This document shows, one piece after another, positions 48,516 to 58,156 of a DNA stretch of 64,000 nt. This DNA is from Sphingopyxis sp. 113P3. GTDB taxonomy: Bacteria; Pseudomonadota; Alphaproteobacteria; Sphingomonadales; Sphingomonadaceae. The stretch lies in assembly GCF_001278035.1 (NCBI RefSeq), contig NZ_CP009452.1, positions 3,257,501 to 3,321,500 on the forward strand. Reading direction: 5' to 3'. The translations under genes and the position numbers were made by a program. The notes beneath the pieces are model-generated. The model saw nothing but the letters and a program-made list of their open reading frames with translations. It had not been told where the DNA came from and made no database searches. Position 1 is the first letter of the stretch, and the number at the start of each line of letters is the position of its first letter.

Positions 48516-50611
48516 GAATCGCCGCCAGCCTGCTCACCATAGCTGCCCTTCTTTTTGTCCAACCCGCGCGCGCGCAAGACGCTCCGGCGAGCGGCGATGC
48601 GCCGCTGCCTGAAGCCGCAAGGAGCGCAACGCTCGCGAAAGCGCTTGCGGGGAAAGTCTATACTCCCGCTGACTTTGTCCGATATGCGCCGCGCAACGCC
48701 CTTGACATGCTGAACCAGGTTCCCGGTTTTGCGATACGCGAGACCGAGACGGTGCGGGGACTGGGACAGGCGACAGGGAACGTGCTGTTCAACGGCGCGC
48801 GGCCCTCGACCAAATCGGACACGATCGCCACCCAGTTGACGCGCATCCCCGCCGCCAACGTCGAGCGGATCGAGATTGTCGACGGCGCGAGCCTCGATCT
48901 TCCGGGCCTTTCAGGGCAGGTTGCGAACATCGTCTTTCGCGCCGACAGCTTCTCCGGGCAATTCTCCTGGAAACCCGAATTCCGGGCGCATTACACCGAC
49001 CCCCTGTTCACCCGGGCCGATATTTCGGTGCGGGGGCGCAAGGGTGATCTTGAATATGAGCTTGGCATCAACAACGACACGAGTTCGCGCAGCGGTGCGG
49101 GTGGCGGCACCGTCATCACCGACGGCACGGGCGCGGTCCTCGAGCACCGCAAGGACATCTGGAATACCCATTATGACACGCCCAAGCTCTCCGCCAAGCT
49201 GACCTGGGACCCCGCGGGCGACAGCATCGCAAATCTTGGAGCGCATGTTCAGCGCCGCTGGTATCGCTATGACGAAGCCGGCGCCTGGAGAGCGCCCGGC
49301 GGGCTCGATCGCCTCCGGACCGTGCGCGAGACCGAGACGACCTGGAATTACGAGCTTGGCGGGGATTATCAGTTCGGCCTCGGCGCCGGAAAGCTCAAGC
49401 TGATCGGTCTTCGCCGGTTCAGCCACGAGCCGGTGTCCCAGGAGGTGGTCCTACGCCCCACCGACGGCTCGCCCGCGAGCGGCGATCGCTTCACCCAGAC
49501 AGGCGACGTCGGCGAAACAATCGCCCGGGGAGAATATGACTGGAAGATGCTCGGCGGCGACTGGCAGCTATCGGGCGAGGCGGCCTTCAACACACTGCGG
49601 AGCGTTGCACGGCTCTACACGCTTGACCCGGCCAACGACGATTTCGCCGAACTGCCCTTCCCGCAAGGCACGGGCGGGGTGAGCGAAGACCGCTATGAGG
49701 CTCTCCTCAGCTTCGGCCGCAAACTCACGGACAAGCTATCCTTCCAGCTCGTCGCGGGGGCCGAGCACTCGACCTTGACCCAGGACGGTGCAAACGGGCT
49801 CGAACGCAGCTTCTTCCGGCCCAAGGGATCGCTGACCCTTGCCTGGATCCCCACCGCGGGTCTCGATCTGTCGCTCAAGGCACAGCGACAGATCGAGCAG
49901 CTCGATTTCTACGACTTTCTGGCGCGCGCTTTCCTCAATGACGACAACAACAACGTCGGAAACGCCGACCTGCGCCCGCAGCAGAACTGGCGCTTCGAGT
50001 TCGAGGCGAACAAATCGCTCGGCCGGTGGGGGTCGACCAAGCTTCAACTCGTCTATGTCGATGCGGAGGATTTCGTCGATGTCGTTCCGGTCGACGGGGG
50101 CGAGTCGGTCGGCAATATCGCCAAGGCATGGGCGGCAGCGGTCGCGTGGTCGGCGACGATCAATCTCGACCCTGCAGGACTGAAGGGCGTGAAGATCGAC
50201 CTGAGCGTCGACATCGAGAAATCGGGGCTGCGCGACCCCTTTACCGGCGAGACGCGCCAATGGAGCGGGTTTCAGGATCGCTCGGCGGAGTTCTCGCTTC
50301 GCCATGACATTCCCGCGAGCAACTGGGCCTGGGGTGCCACGGCCGTCTACGGTCGCTACCAGCCCAATTACCGGCGCAATGAGGTCAACCGCACGTGGGA
50401 GGGCCCGGTGTTCGCTTCGCTGTTCGTCGAGAACAAGGATGTCATGGGAATGACCGTGCGCGCCGAGCTCTCCAATGCGATCGACGCGCGGTCCCGGCGC
50501 GAGAGGACGGTATACGAAGGTCTGCGGGGGGAAAGTCCGATTGCCTTCCACGAAAGCCGCGACCGACTGATCGGGCCGATCTTCAAATTCTCGGTGCGCG
50601 GGAAATTCTAG
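48512..50611 (+). CDS. TonB-dependent outer-membrane receptor
   Basis: The 699-residue protein begins at a GTG overlapping the previous stop. It has a signal peptide (MRIAASLLTIAALLFVQPARA, about 21 residues), a plug domain (about 45-150, DMLNQVPGFAIRETETVRGLG and VERIEIVDGAS), and a long beta-barrel ending in the outer-membrane C-terminal pattern KFSVRGKF with terminal Phe. Barrel strands show the alternating aromatic pattern throughout. It transports an unknown ligand, possibly iron chelate, carbohydrate or peptide. It is the only receptor in this operon and its expression is likely controlled by the BlaI-M56 pair. Confidence 0.92.
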   Translation: MRIAASLLTIAALLFVQPARAQDAPASGDAPLPEAARSATLAKALAGKVYTPADFVRYAPRNALDMLNQVPGFAIRETETVRGLGQATGNVLFNGARPSTKSDTIATQLTRIPAANVERIEIVDGASLDLPGLSGQVANIVFRADSFSGQFSWKPEFRAHYTDPLFTRADISVRGRKGDLEYELGINNDTSSRSGAGGGTVITDGTGAVLEHRKDIWNTHYDTPKLSAKLTWDPAGDSIANLGAHVQRRWYRYDEAGAWRAPGGLDRLRTVRETETTWNYELGGDYQFGLGAGKLKLIGLRRFSHEPVSQEVVLRPTDGSPASGDRFTQTGDVGETIARGEYDWKMLGGDWQLSGEAAFNTLRSVARLYTLDPANDDFAELPFPQGTGGVSEDRYEALLSFGRKLTDKLSFQLVAGAEHSTLTQDGANGLERSFFRPKGSLTLAWIPTAGLDLSLKAQRQIEQLDFYDFLARAFLNDDNNNVGNADLRPQQNWRFEFEANKSLGRWGSTKLQLVYVDAEDFVDVVPVDGGESVGNIAKAWAAAVAWSATINLDPAGLKGVKIDLSVDIEKSGLRDPFTGETRQWSGFQDRSAEFSLRHDIPASNWAWGATAVYGRYQPNYRRNEVNRTWEGPVFASLFVENKDVMGMTVRAELSNAIDARSRRERTVYEGLRGESPIAFHESRDRLIGPIFKFSVRGKF

Positions 50612-50663
50612 CGGTGATCGGCCCGCCCTGAGAAACCAACGTCCTGCCCCCTCGCGCAGTTGA

Positions 50664-51800
<1,137 letters not shown>

Positions 51801-51810
51801 CCTTCAAAGC

Positions 51811-52836
51811 CTAGGTGTACGCATCGATTGCGGCGAGGTGGCGAGCACGCTCATCCTCCTCGAGAAACGATCCTGAAAAGCTGTTGCGCGCCAGCGTGAC
51901 AAGTTCGGCGCGTGACAGGTCGAGCGCATCGGCGACAGCCTGATAATTGGCGTTCACATACCCCCCGAAATAGGAAGGATCGTCCGAATTGACCGTCGCG
52001 GCGAGTCCGGCTTCAAGCATCCGCCGGAGCGGGTGCGCCGCCATGTCATCGACGACGCGGAGCTTGAGATTTGAAAGCGGGCAGACGGTGAGGCACACCC
52101 CTGCGTCGGCGAGGCGGCGAACAAGCGCGGGATCCTCGAGGCTACGGTTGCCATGGTCGATCCGGTCGACCTTGAGAAAGTCGAGTGCTTCTTCCACATA
52201 GGCAGGTGGACCTTCTTCGCCGGCATGCGCGACAAGCTTCAATCCCAAAGAGCGCGCGAGGGCGAAGACCCGCGCGAACTTCGAGGGCGGATGGCCGACC
52301 TCCGACGAATCGAGCCCGACGCCGTCGATGCGCGCGATAAAGGGCAGCGCAGCATCGAGCGTCGCCTCGGCGTCCGCCTCGCTGAGATGACGAAGAAAGC
52401 AGAGGATCAGTTTCGAGGTCAGACCGTGCTGCTCGCGCGCCTCATCGAGCGCGCGGGCAATGCCTGCGATCACGGTCTCGAAGGCGACCCCGCGCTCGGT
52501 ATGCCCCTGCGGATCGAAAAAAATCTCGACGTGGCGGACATTGTCTGCACGCGCGCGGGCGAGATACGCGGCCGTGAGTTCGTAGAAATCCTCTTCGGTG
52601 ACGAGAACGCTCATTCCCTGGTAATAGATGTCGAGAAAATCCTGGAGGTTCGAAAAGGCATAGGCCTCGCGTACTTCCTCGACGCTCGCGAAGGGAATGG
52701 CGACGCCGTTGCGCTGCGCGAGCCTGAACATGAGCGCGGGTTCGAGCGAGCCTTCGATATGGAGATGCAGCTCCGCCTTAGGGAGCTCTGCGATGAACGC
52801 CGCCCGCTCGGCGGCCGAGGCAAAGCCGTCAGCCAT
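51811..52836 (-). CDS. Adenine deaminase, type 2 (adenosine deaminase family)
   Basis: The 341-residue enzyme has the metal site HLHIEGSLEP (H24, H26), HAGEEG, the catalytic DHGNRS region, and NSDDPSYFGGYVNANY. The SDDPxYFGG signature is that of fungal Aah1-like adenine deaminases and their bacterial relatives rather than of true adenosine deaminases. The reaction would then be adenine to hypoxanthine. The start MADGFASAAE overlaps the stop of the phosphoribosyltransferase gene by 8 bp. Together they form a purine salvage pair. The family call is firm, the substrate is inferred. Confidence 0.88.
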   Translation of the reverse strand: MADGFASAAERAAFIAELPKAELHLHIEGSLEPALMFRLAQRNGVAIPFASVEEVREAYAFSNLQDFLDIYYQGMSVLVTEEDFYELTAAYLARARADNVRHVEIFFDPQGHTERGVAFETVIAGIARALDEAREQHGLTSKLILCFLRHLSEADAEATLDAALPFIARIDGVGLDSSEVGHPPSKFARVFALARSLGLKLVAHAGEEGPPAYVEEALDFLKVDRIDHGNRSLEDPALVRRLADAGVCLTVCPLSNLKLRVVDDMAAHPLRRMLEAGLAATVNSDDPSYFGGYVNANYQAVADALDLSRAELVTLARNSFSGSFLEEDERARHLAAIDAYT

Positions 52837-53407
52837 GGGATGCCTTCTCCTCACGAAGAATAATCGCTGCCTCAGGCTTGTGGCGGCGGATTTCGTCGAC
52901 CGACAGGCCGTGGAATTCGTGCGGAAAGATCAGCCAGCGGTCGGTCTCGTGAACGAAAAAGTCGGGAGCGAGGTCGGTGACGTTGCGGCGCGGCTTGTAC
53001 CAGACGGTCGCAATGCGGATGTCGCGCGGCATATTATGGCGGCAGCGCGCCCGTAGTTCGCCCAGAAAGGCTCGGATGCTCCGCCCCGAATCGAACACGT
53101 CGTCGATGATGAGAAGGCGGTCGTCGGGGTTGAGCGTGTCGATCAGATAACCGAGCGCAAACACCTTCACTTCAGAGTCCTGCCGGTCGATATCATGGTA
53201 GGAAGAGGTACGGATCGCGATATGGTCGCAAGGCCGCCCGTGATAGTCGAGCAGTTCCTGGACCGCGATTCCGACCGGCGCGCCGCCGCGCCAGATGCCG
53301 ACAAGATGGGTCGGCGCAAAGCCGCTTTCGAGGATCTGCATGCCGAGGCGCAGCGAATCGGCGAGCAGGCTGTTCGCGTCGATGTAGATTTTCCTGTCGT
53401 CGCTCAT
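52829..53407 (-). CDS. Phosphoribosyltransferase (purine salvage, likely hypoxanthine type)
   Basis: The 192-residue protein has the PRPP loop LLIIDDVFDSGRSI and a substrate-side loop VGIWRGGAPVG, typical of type I phosphoribosyltransferases. The start MSDDRKIYIDA (53407) removes a short upstream stretch. It precedes the adenine deaminase gene with an 8-bp overlap. Converting hypoxanthine plus PRPP to IMP would consume the deaminase product. Xanthine or guanine as substrate cannot be excluded. Confidence 0.85.
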   Translation of the reverse strand: MSDDRKIYIDANSLLADSLRLGMQILESGFAPTHLVGIWRGGAPVGIAVQELLDYHGRPCDHIAIRTSSYHDIDRQDSEVKVFALGYLIDTLNPDDRLLIIDDVFDSGRSIRAFLGELRARCRHNMPRDIRIATVWYKPRRNVTDLAPDFFVHETDRWLIFPHEFHGLSVDEIRRHKPEAAIILREEKASHG

Positions 53408-53453
53408 GACCCGCGGTTTAGGCCTGCCCCGCTCCGCTCGCAAGCTGAGCCCG

Positions 53454-54452
53454 TCAAACGGTCAGCACGATCTTTCCGACATGCGCGCCGGCCTGCATCC
53501 GCATATGGGCAGCGGCAGCTTCGGCGAGCGGGAAAACCTCGTCCATCGCGGGCTTCCACGCGCCTTCGCAGAGCAGCGGCCAGACGGCGCGGTGGATCTC
53601 GTCGGCGAGCGCAGCCTTGAACTCGGCGCTGCGCGCGCGCAGCGTCGAACCGGTCAGCGTCAGACGCCGCCGCATCACGTCCGACATGTCGATTTCCGCC
53701 TTCGCGCCGCGCTGAAAGGCGATGCTGACGTGGCGGCCATCCTCTGCGAGCGCTGCAAGGTTGCGCGGCACATAATCGCCGCCGACCATGTCGAGCACAG
53801 CATCGACCCCGCGTCCGCGGGTAAAGGCCTTCGCCGCGGCGACATAATCCTCGTTCGAATAATCGACGGCGAGGTCGGCGCCGAGCGCGCGCGCCGCCTC
53901 GCACTTTTCCGCACTGCCGCAGGTCACGACAGTTCGGATGTCGAACAGGCGGCAGAGCCCGATCGCGGTGGTGCCGATGCCGCTGGTACCGCCATGGACG
54001 AGCACCGTGTCCCCTTCCTTCACCCAGGCGCGCTCGAAGAGGTTGTGCCAGACCGTAAACATCGTCTCGGGCAGCGCCGCAGCCTCGGCCATCGAAAAGC
54101 CCTTGGGCACCGGCAGGCAGCTTCCTGCCGGCGCGACGCAATATTCGGCATAGCCGCCGCCAGCGACGAGCGCGCACACGGCTTGCCCCATGAGTTCCGG
54201 GTCGCCCCCCGGGCCGATCGCGGCGACGGTGCCTGCAACCTCAAGCCCTGGCAGGTCGGACGCGCCCGGCGGCGGCGGATAATATCCCATGCGCTGCAGC
54301 ACGTCGGGGCGATTGACCCCGGCGGCCGAAACGCGAATCAGCACCTCGCCGGGACCGGGGCGCGGCACGGCGCGCGTCTCGGACAAGAGAACCTCTGGCC
54401 CGCCCGGTTCGCTGATGGCGACGGCGGTCATCCGTTCGGGCAGGCTGGTCAC
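53454..54452 (-). CDS. NADPH:quinone oxidoreductase (zinc-independent MDR superfamily)
   Basis: The protein has about 332 residues from the GTG at 54452 (preceded by GGGGG), reading MTSLPERMTAVAISEPGGPE. MDR features are AGVNRPDVLQRMGYYPPPPG, the nucleotide-binding VLVHGGTSGIGTTAIG, and the lack of the structural-zinc cysteines of alcohol dehydrogenases. It resembles the PIG3/QOR group, which reduces quinones with NADPH. The ATG at 54431 is an alternative start with no SD. It lies 46 bp upstream of the phosphoribosyltransferase gene on the same strand but probably is not functionally linked. Confidence 0.9.
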   Translation of the reverse strand: MTSLPERMTAVAISEPGGPEVLLSETRAVPRPGPGEVLIRVSAAGVNRPDVLQRMGYYPPPPGASDLPGLEVAGTVAAIGPGGDPELMGQAVCALVAGGGYAEYCVAPAGSCLPVPKGFSMAEAAALPETMFTVWHNLFERAWVKEGDTVLVHGGTSGIGTTAIGLCRLFDIRTVVTCGSAEKCEAARALGADLAVDYSNEDYVAAAKAFTRGRGVDAVLDMVGGDYVPRNLAALAEDGRHVSIAFQRGAKAEIDMSDVMRRRLTLTGSTLRARSAEFKAALADEIHRAVWPLLCEGAWKPAMDEVFPLAEAAAAHMRMQAGAHVGKIVLTV

Positions 54453-54569
54453 CCTATTTCCCCCACTTTGCATATATTTCTCGATTGGCGCGCCTTATTG
54501 ACAGGCGAGGCGCGCGGGTCAACAGTCGCGCGCTTTCGAAATGCAGGGACCAGCGAGAAAGGACACGCC

Positions 54570-54767
54570 ATGGACGATGACGACCTTCCCCGCCGCCAGG
54601 GCGACGCGCTCGCGGCCCTGACCCGCCAGCCGCTGGACCCGCTGTCCCTCGACGAACTCGACGAGCGTATTGCCGTGCTCCAGGCGGAAATCGAGCGCGT
54701 CCGGGCGCACAAGGCCGCCGCGGGAAGTTTCAAGGCGAGCGCGGAGGCGCTGTTCAGGAAGGGGTAG
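54570..54767 (+). CDS. DUF1192 family small protein
   Basis: The 65-residue protein matches the short DUF1192 proteins of alphaproteobacteria. It has an acidic start (MDDDDLPRR), PLSLDELDERIAVLQAEIERV and AAAGSFKASAEALFRKG. A single amphipathic helix (about 28-50) with a coiled-coil character is expected. The function is unknown. AAAGGA precedes the ATG. Its stop codon abuts the stop of the convergent cytochrome b561 gene with no base between them. Confidence 0.85.
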   Translation: MDDDDLPRRQGDALAALTRQPLDPLSLDELDERIAVLQAEIERVRAHKAAAGSFKASAEALFRKG

Positions 54768-55310
54768 TTACCCCGCCGGACGCATCCGCACGAGAAGCTT
54801 GTCCTTGAGGACATAGTGGTGGAAGAGCGCGGCGGCGGCATGGAGGCCGATCAGCCAATATCCGATCGTGCCACCCAATTCGTGGAGCGCCTCGATCGTC
54901 TCGGCGAGACCCTCGTTCGGGGCGATGAGCGGCGGCAGCTCAATACCGAAAAACGGGATGGGTTTTCCATCGGCGCTCAGGATGAGCCAGCCGGCGAGCG
55001 GCATGCCGATCATGAGCAGATAAAGAGCAGAATGGGTCAGACCCGCGGTCCACCGCCGCCAGGCAGGTTCCGCCAGGGGTGCCGGTGCCGGCCAGACCAG
55101 CCGCGCCCCTATCCGGATCCACACGAGCGCGAAGACCAGGAGGCCGAGCATGAAATGCCATTGCTTGAACTCCTCGCGGATGTCGCTGCCTTTTGGCCAG
55201 AACTCCCTGAACTCGATCGCCGCATAGACGGCGGTTATGACGAGCAGCATCAGCCAGTGAAGCAGGATCGATGCCTGGGCATAATGTCCGGAGTGGTTGG
55301 CAGCTTTCAT
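54768..55310 (-). CDS. Cytochrome b561-type membrane protein
   Basis: The 180-residue protein has four membrane helices and haem-ligand histidines in SILLHWLMLL, FKQWHFMLG, ALHELGG/GLHAAAA and LFHHYVL, the CybB-like pattern. It ferries electrons within the membrane from the quinol pool and may scavenge superoxide. MKAANHSGHYAQ is the start, behind GAGGGAGAA. A perfect FNR/FixK-type dyad lies about 50 bp upstream, so low oxygen probably controls it. It converges on the DUF1192 gene. Confidence 0.9.
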   Translation of the reverse strand: MKAANHSGHYAQASILLHWLMLLVITAVYAAIEFREFWPKGSDIREEFKQWHFMLGLLVFALVWIRIGARLVWPAPAPLAEPAWRRWTAGLTHSALYLLMIGMPLAGWLILSADGKPIPFFGIELPPLIAPNEGLAETIEALHELGGTIGYWLIGLHAAAALFHHYVLKDKLLVRMRPAG

Positions 55311-55357
55311 GGAATTTTCTCCCTCGCGCCACGCACCACAATATTGCCCTTCGGGCA

Positions 55358-55371
55358 TTGATCCTGATCAA
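55358..55371. promoter_or_regulatory. FNR/FixK-type box
   Basis: TTGATCCTGATCAA is a perfect TTGAT-N4-ATCAA dyad, the consensus for FNR/FixK/CRP-family oxygen regulators. It lies 48 bp upstream of the cytochrome b561 start and about 200 bp upstream of clpA, so it most likely regulates the cytochrome gene. No well-placed -10 for a class II site was found, but a TATTGT occurs downstream of it. Confidence 0.6.
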
Positions 55372-55568
55372 CGCTGGCGGCGATCGAGGCGCCGGACCTC
55401 CGCCTTCGCCCAGCGGTCAATTTCCCAACGAAGCGTTAACCATAGTGCAAGCCTGATATCCTATTTTAGCTCCTGCCTCCGCTTTTCCCTTGCGGCGGGG
55501 CGGCGGCATCGCCACCTTAGCGTCCTAGGGGCGGCCTCTCCCCGGCTCGTCCCGCAAGGAGAACGACC

Positions 55569-57905
55569 ATGCCGTCCTTTTCGGAGTCCCTCGAAAAGAC
55601 CCTGCACAACGCGCTGAAAGCCGCGTCCGAGCGTCACCACGAATATGCGACGCTCGAGCATCTGCTCTATGCGCTGATCGACGATGATCACGCAGCAGAG
55701 GTCATGCGCGCCTGCGGTGTCACGCTCGACGATCTCCAGTCGGCGGTGGTCCATTATCTCGACACCGAACTCGATAGCCTGAAGGTGGAAGGACACAGCG
55801 ACCCCAGCCCCACCAGCGGTTTCCAGCGCGTCGTCCAGCGTGCCATTCTGCACGTCCAGTCCTCGGGCAAGGATGAGGTGACGGGCGCCAACGTCCTCGT
55901 TGCGCTTTTTTCCGAACGCGAAAGCTATGCGGTCTATTTCCTCCAGCAGCAGGATCTGACCCGCCTCGACGCCGTCTCCTATCTCAGCCACGGCGTCGGC
56001 AAGGGCGGCAAGCCCGCCGCGCAGGCGGAACCTGAAGAAAAGGAAGAAGCGAAAGACAAGGAGGGTGCGAAGAACAAGAAGGAAACCGCGCTCGACCAGT
56101 TCACCGTCAACCTCAACGAGAAGGCGAAGGGCGGCAAGGTCGATCCGCTGATCGGCCGCAGCGCCGAGGTCGACCGCACGATCCAGATCCTCTGCCGCCG
56201 CAGCAAGAACAACCCGCTTTATGTGGGCGACCCGGGCGTTGGCAAGACCGCGATCGCCGAGGGACTCGCGCGCAAGATCGTCGAGGGCGACGTGCCCGAG
56301 GTTCTGAAGGAAGCGGTAATCTATTCGCTCGATATGGGCGCGCTCCTCGCCGGTACGCGTTACCGCGGCGATTTCGAGGAGCGGCTGAAACAGGTCGTGT
56401 CCGAACTCGAAGGTCTGCCGCACGCGATCCTCTTCATCGACGAGATCCACACGGTCATTGGTGCCGGGGCCACCAGCGGCGGCGCGATGGACGCCTCGAA
56501 CCTGTTGAAACCCGCGCTATCGGGGGGCGTCATCCGCTGCATCGGGTCGACGACCTACAAGGAGTTTCGCAATCACTTCGAGAAGGACCGCGCGCTGCTG
56601 CGCCGTTTCCAGAAGATCGACGTCATCGAACCGAGCCTTGAAGACACGAAGAAGATTCTCGCCGGGCTGCGCGAAGCGTTCGAGAGGCATCACAACGTCA
56701 AATATACGAACGACGCCATCAACGCCGCGGTCGACCTCTCGGCGCGCTACATCAACGACCGAAAGCTCCCCGACAAGGCGATCGACGTGATCGACGAAGT
56801 CGGCGCGATGCAGATGCTGGTGCCGCCTTCGAAGCGGCGCAAGACGATCACGGCCAAGGAGATTGAGGCCGTGATCGCGACCATGGCGCGCATCCCGCCC
56901 AAATCGGTGTCGAGCGACGACAAGCGGGTGCTCGAAACGCTCGAAACCGACCTCAAGCGCGTAGTGTTCGGCCAGAATGTCGCAATCGAGGTCCTGTCTT
57001 CGGCGATCAAGCTGAGCCGCGCAGGCCTGCGCGATCCCGAAAAGCCGATCGGCAACTATCTCTTCTCGGGTCCCACCGGCGTCGGCAAGACCGAGGTTGC
57101 AAAGCAGCTGGCGCACCTGCTCGGCATTCCGCTCCAGCGCTTTGACATGTCGGAATATATGGAGCGGCACAGCGTGTCGCGTCTGATCGGCGCGCCTCCG
57201 GGCTATGTCGGCTACGACCAGGGCGGACTCCTGACTGATGCGATCGACCAGAATCCGCATTGCGTACTGCTGCTCGACGAGATCGAGAAGGCACACCCCG
57301 ACCTGTTCAATATCCTCTTGCAGGTGATGGATCACGGCCGGCTGACCGACCATCACGGCAAGACGGTCGATTTTCGCAACGTCATCCTCATCATGACGAC
57401 CAACGCGGGCGCGAGCGACATGGCGCGCGAGTCGATCGGGTTTGGCCAGGCGACGCGCGAGGATGCGCAGGAGGAAGCGGTGAAGAACCTCTTCACCCCG
57501 GAGTTCCGCAACCGCCTCGATGCGATCGTGCCGTTCGGCTATCTGCCGCCCGAGGTCGTTGCGCGTGTGGTCGACAAGTTCATCCTCGAACTTGAGCTCC
57601 AGCTCGCCGATCGCAACGTCCACATCCAGCTCGACGAGGCGGCGCGCGGGTGGCTGACCACGAAAGGCTATGACAAGCTCTATGGTGCGCGCCCGATGGG
57701 CCGCCTGATCCAGGAAAAGATCAAGCAGCCGCTCGCCGAGGAACTGCTCTTCGGCAAGCTCGTCCACGGCGGCGAGGTCAAGGTGAAGATGAAGGAGGGC
57801 GAGGACGCCAAGGTCGGCAACCCCCTCACCTTCGAAATTACCCCCGCGCCGCCCAAGGGCGGCAAGGGCAAGGCGAAGGGCAAGGCCGAAAAAGTAGCAG
57901 AATGA
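55569..57905 (+). CDS. clpA: ATP-dependent Clp protease ATP-binding subunit ClpA
   Basis: The 778-residue unfoldase has an N-terminal Clp-N domain (about 1-145), two AAA modules with Walker A GDPGVGKT (220-227) and GPTGVGKT (501-508), and the ClpP-binding loop region near IGFG. A charged Lys/Glu-rich linker (about 155-175) is longer than in E. coli ClpA, and the C-terminus ends in a Gly/Lys-rich tail (GGKGKAKGKAEKV). It feeds substrates to ClpP, with N-end-rule substrates brought by ClpS. clpS, often just upstream, is not here. AAGGAG precedes the ATG. Confidence 0.96.
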   Translation: MPSFSESLEKTLHNALKAASERHHEYATLEHLLYALIDDDHAAEVMRACGVTLDDLQSAVVHYLDTELDSLKVEGHSDPSPTSGFQRVVQRAILHVQSSGKDEVTGANVLVALFSERESYAVYFLQQQDLTRLDAVSYLSHGVGKGGKPAAQAEPEEKEEAKDKEGAKNKKETALDQFTVNLNEKAKGGKVDPLIGRSAEVDRTIQILCRRSKNNPLYVGDPGVGKTAIAEGLARKIVEGDVPEVLKEAVIYSLDMGALLAGTRYRGDFEERLKQVVSELEGLPHAILFIDEIHTVIGAGATSGGAMDASNLLKPALSGGVIRCIGSTTYKEFRNHFEKDRALLRRFQKIDVIEPSLEDTKKILAGLREAFERHHNVKYTNDAINAAVDLSARYINDRKLPDKAIDVIDEVGAMQMLVPPSKRRKTITAKEIEAVIATMARIPPKSVSSDDKRVLETLETDLKRVVFGQNVAIEVLSSAIKLSRAGLRDPEKPIGNYLFSGPTGVGKTEVAKQLAHLLGIPLQRFDMSEYMERHSVSRLIGAPPGYVGYDQGGLLTDAIDQNPHCVLLLDEIEKAHPDLFNILLQVMDHGRLTDHHGKTVDFRNVILIMTTNAGASDMARESIGFGQATREDAQEEAVKNLFTPEFRNRLDAIVPFGYLPPEVVARVVDKFILELELQLADRNVHIQLDEAARGWLTTKGYDKLYGARPMGRLIQEKIKQPLAEELLFGKLVHGGEVKVKMKEGEDAKVGNPLTFEITPAPPKGGKGKAKGKAEKVAE

Positions 57906-58156
57906 CGGAGAGCCATTGGCGCGTCAGATGGGGCTGCTGAGAACATCATGGTCGATGAGCGGGATATTCTGCACGCCTTGGCGTCTGTCCAATGAGATGC
58001 CGATATGGAGGTTGCTCGCACGCGTATGGAGCGCTGAAAGTCGGAGCCTGAGACGCGCGCCAGGTGGATGGCCCGCCAAACCCCTCCCCTTCCGGGGGAG
58101 GGGCTTCGGCGCTTGCAGAGCTAGCTTTTTGACCCTCTGGCGCCTATATCATCCCC
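57906..58156. other. clpA-map intergenic region with no supported gene
   Basis: This 251-bp gap holds only short, unconvincing reading frames. Its one clear structure is the hairpin CCCCTCCCC-5-GGGGAGGGG at 58081-58103, followed by a short T-run at 58126-58130 (GCTTTTT). The hairpin and T-run are too far apart to be a classical terminator but could still help to separate clpA from map. Confidence 0.5.
58081..58103. repeat. CCCCTCCCC/GGGGAGGGG hairpin element
   Basis: A perfect 9-bp inverted repeat around a TTCCG loop. Weaker copies of the same C-rich type occur at 43899-43917 and 43990-44011. Dispersed, intergenic and hairpin-forming, it looks like a REP-type element, possibly also a transcription terminator between clpA and map. 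Confidence 0.6.
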
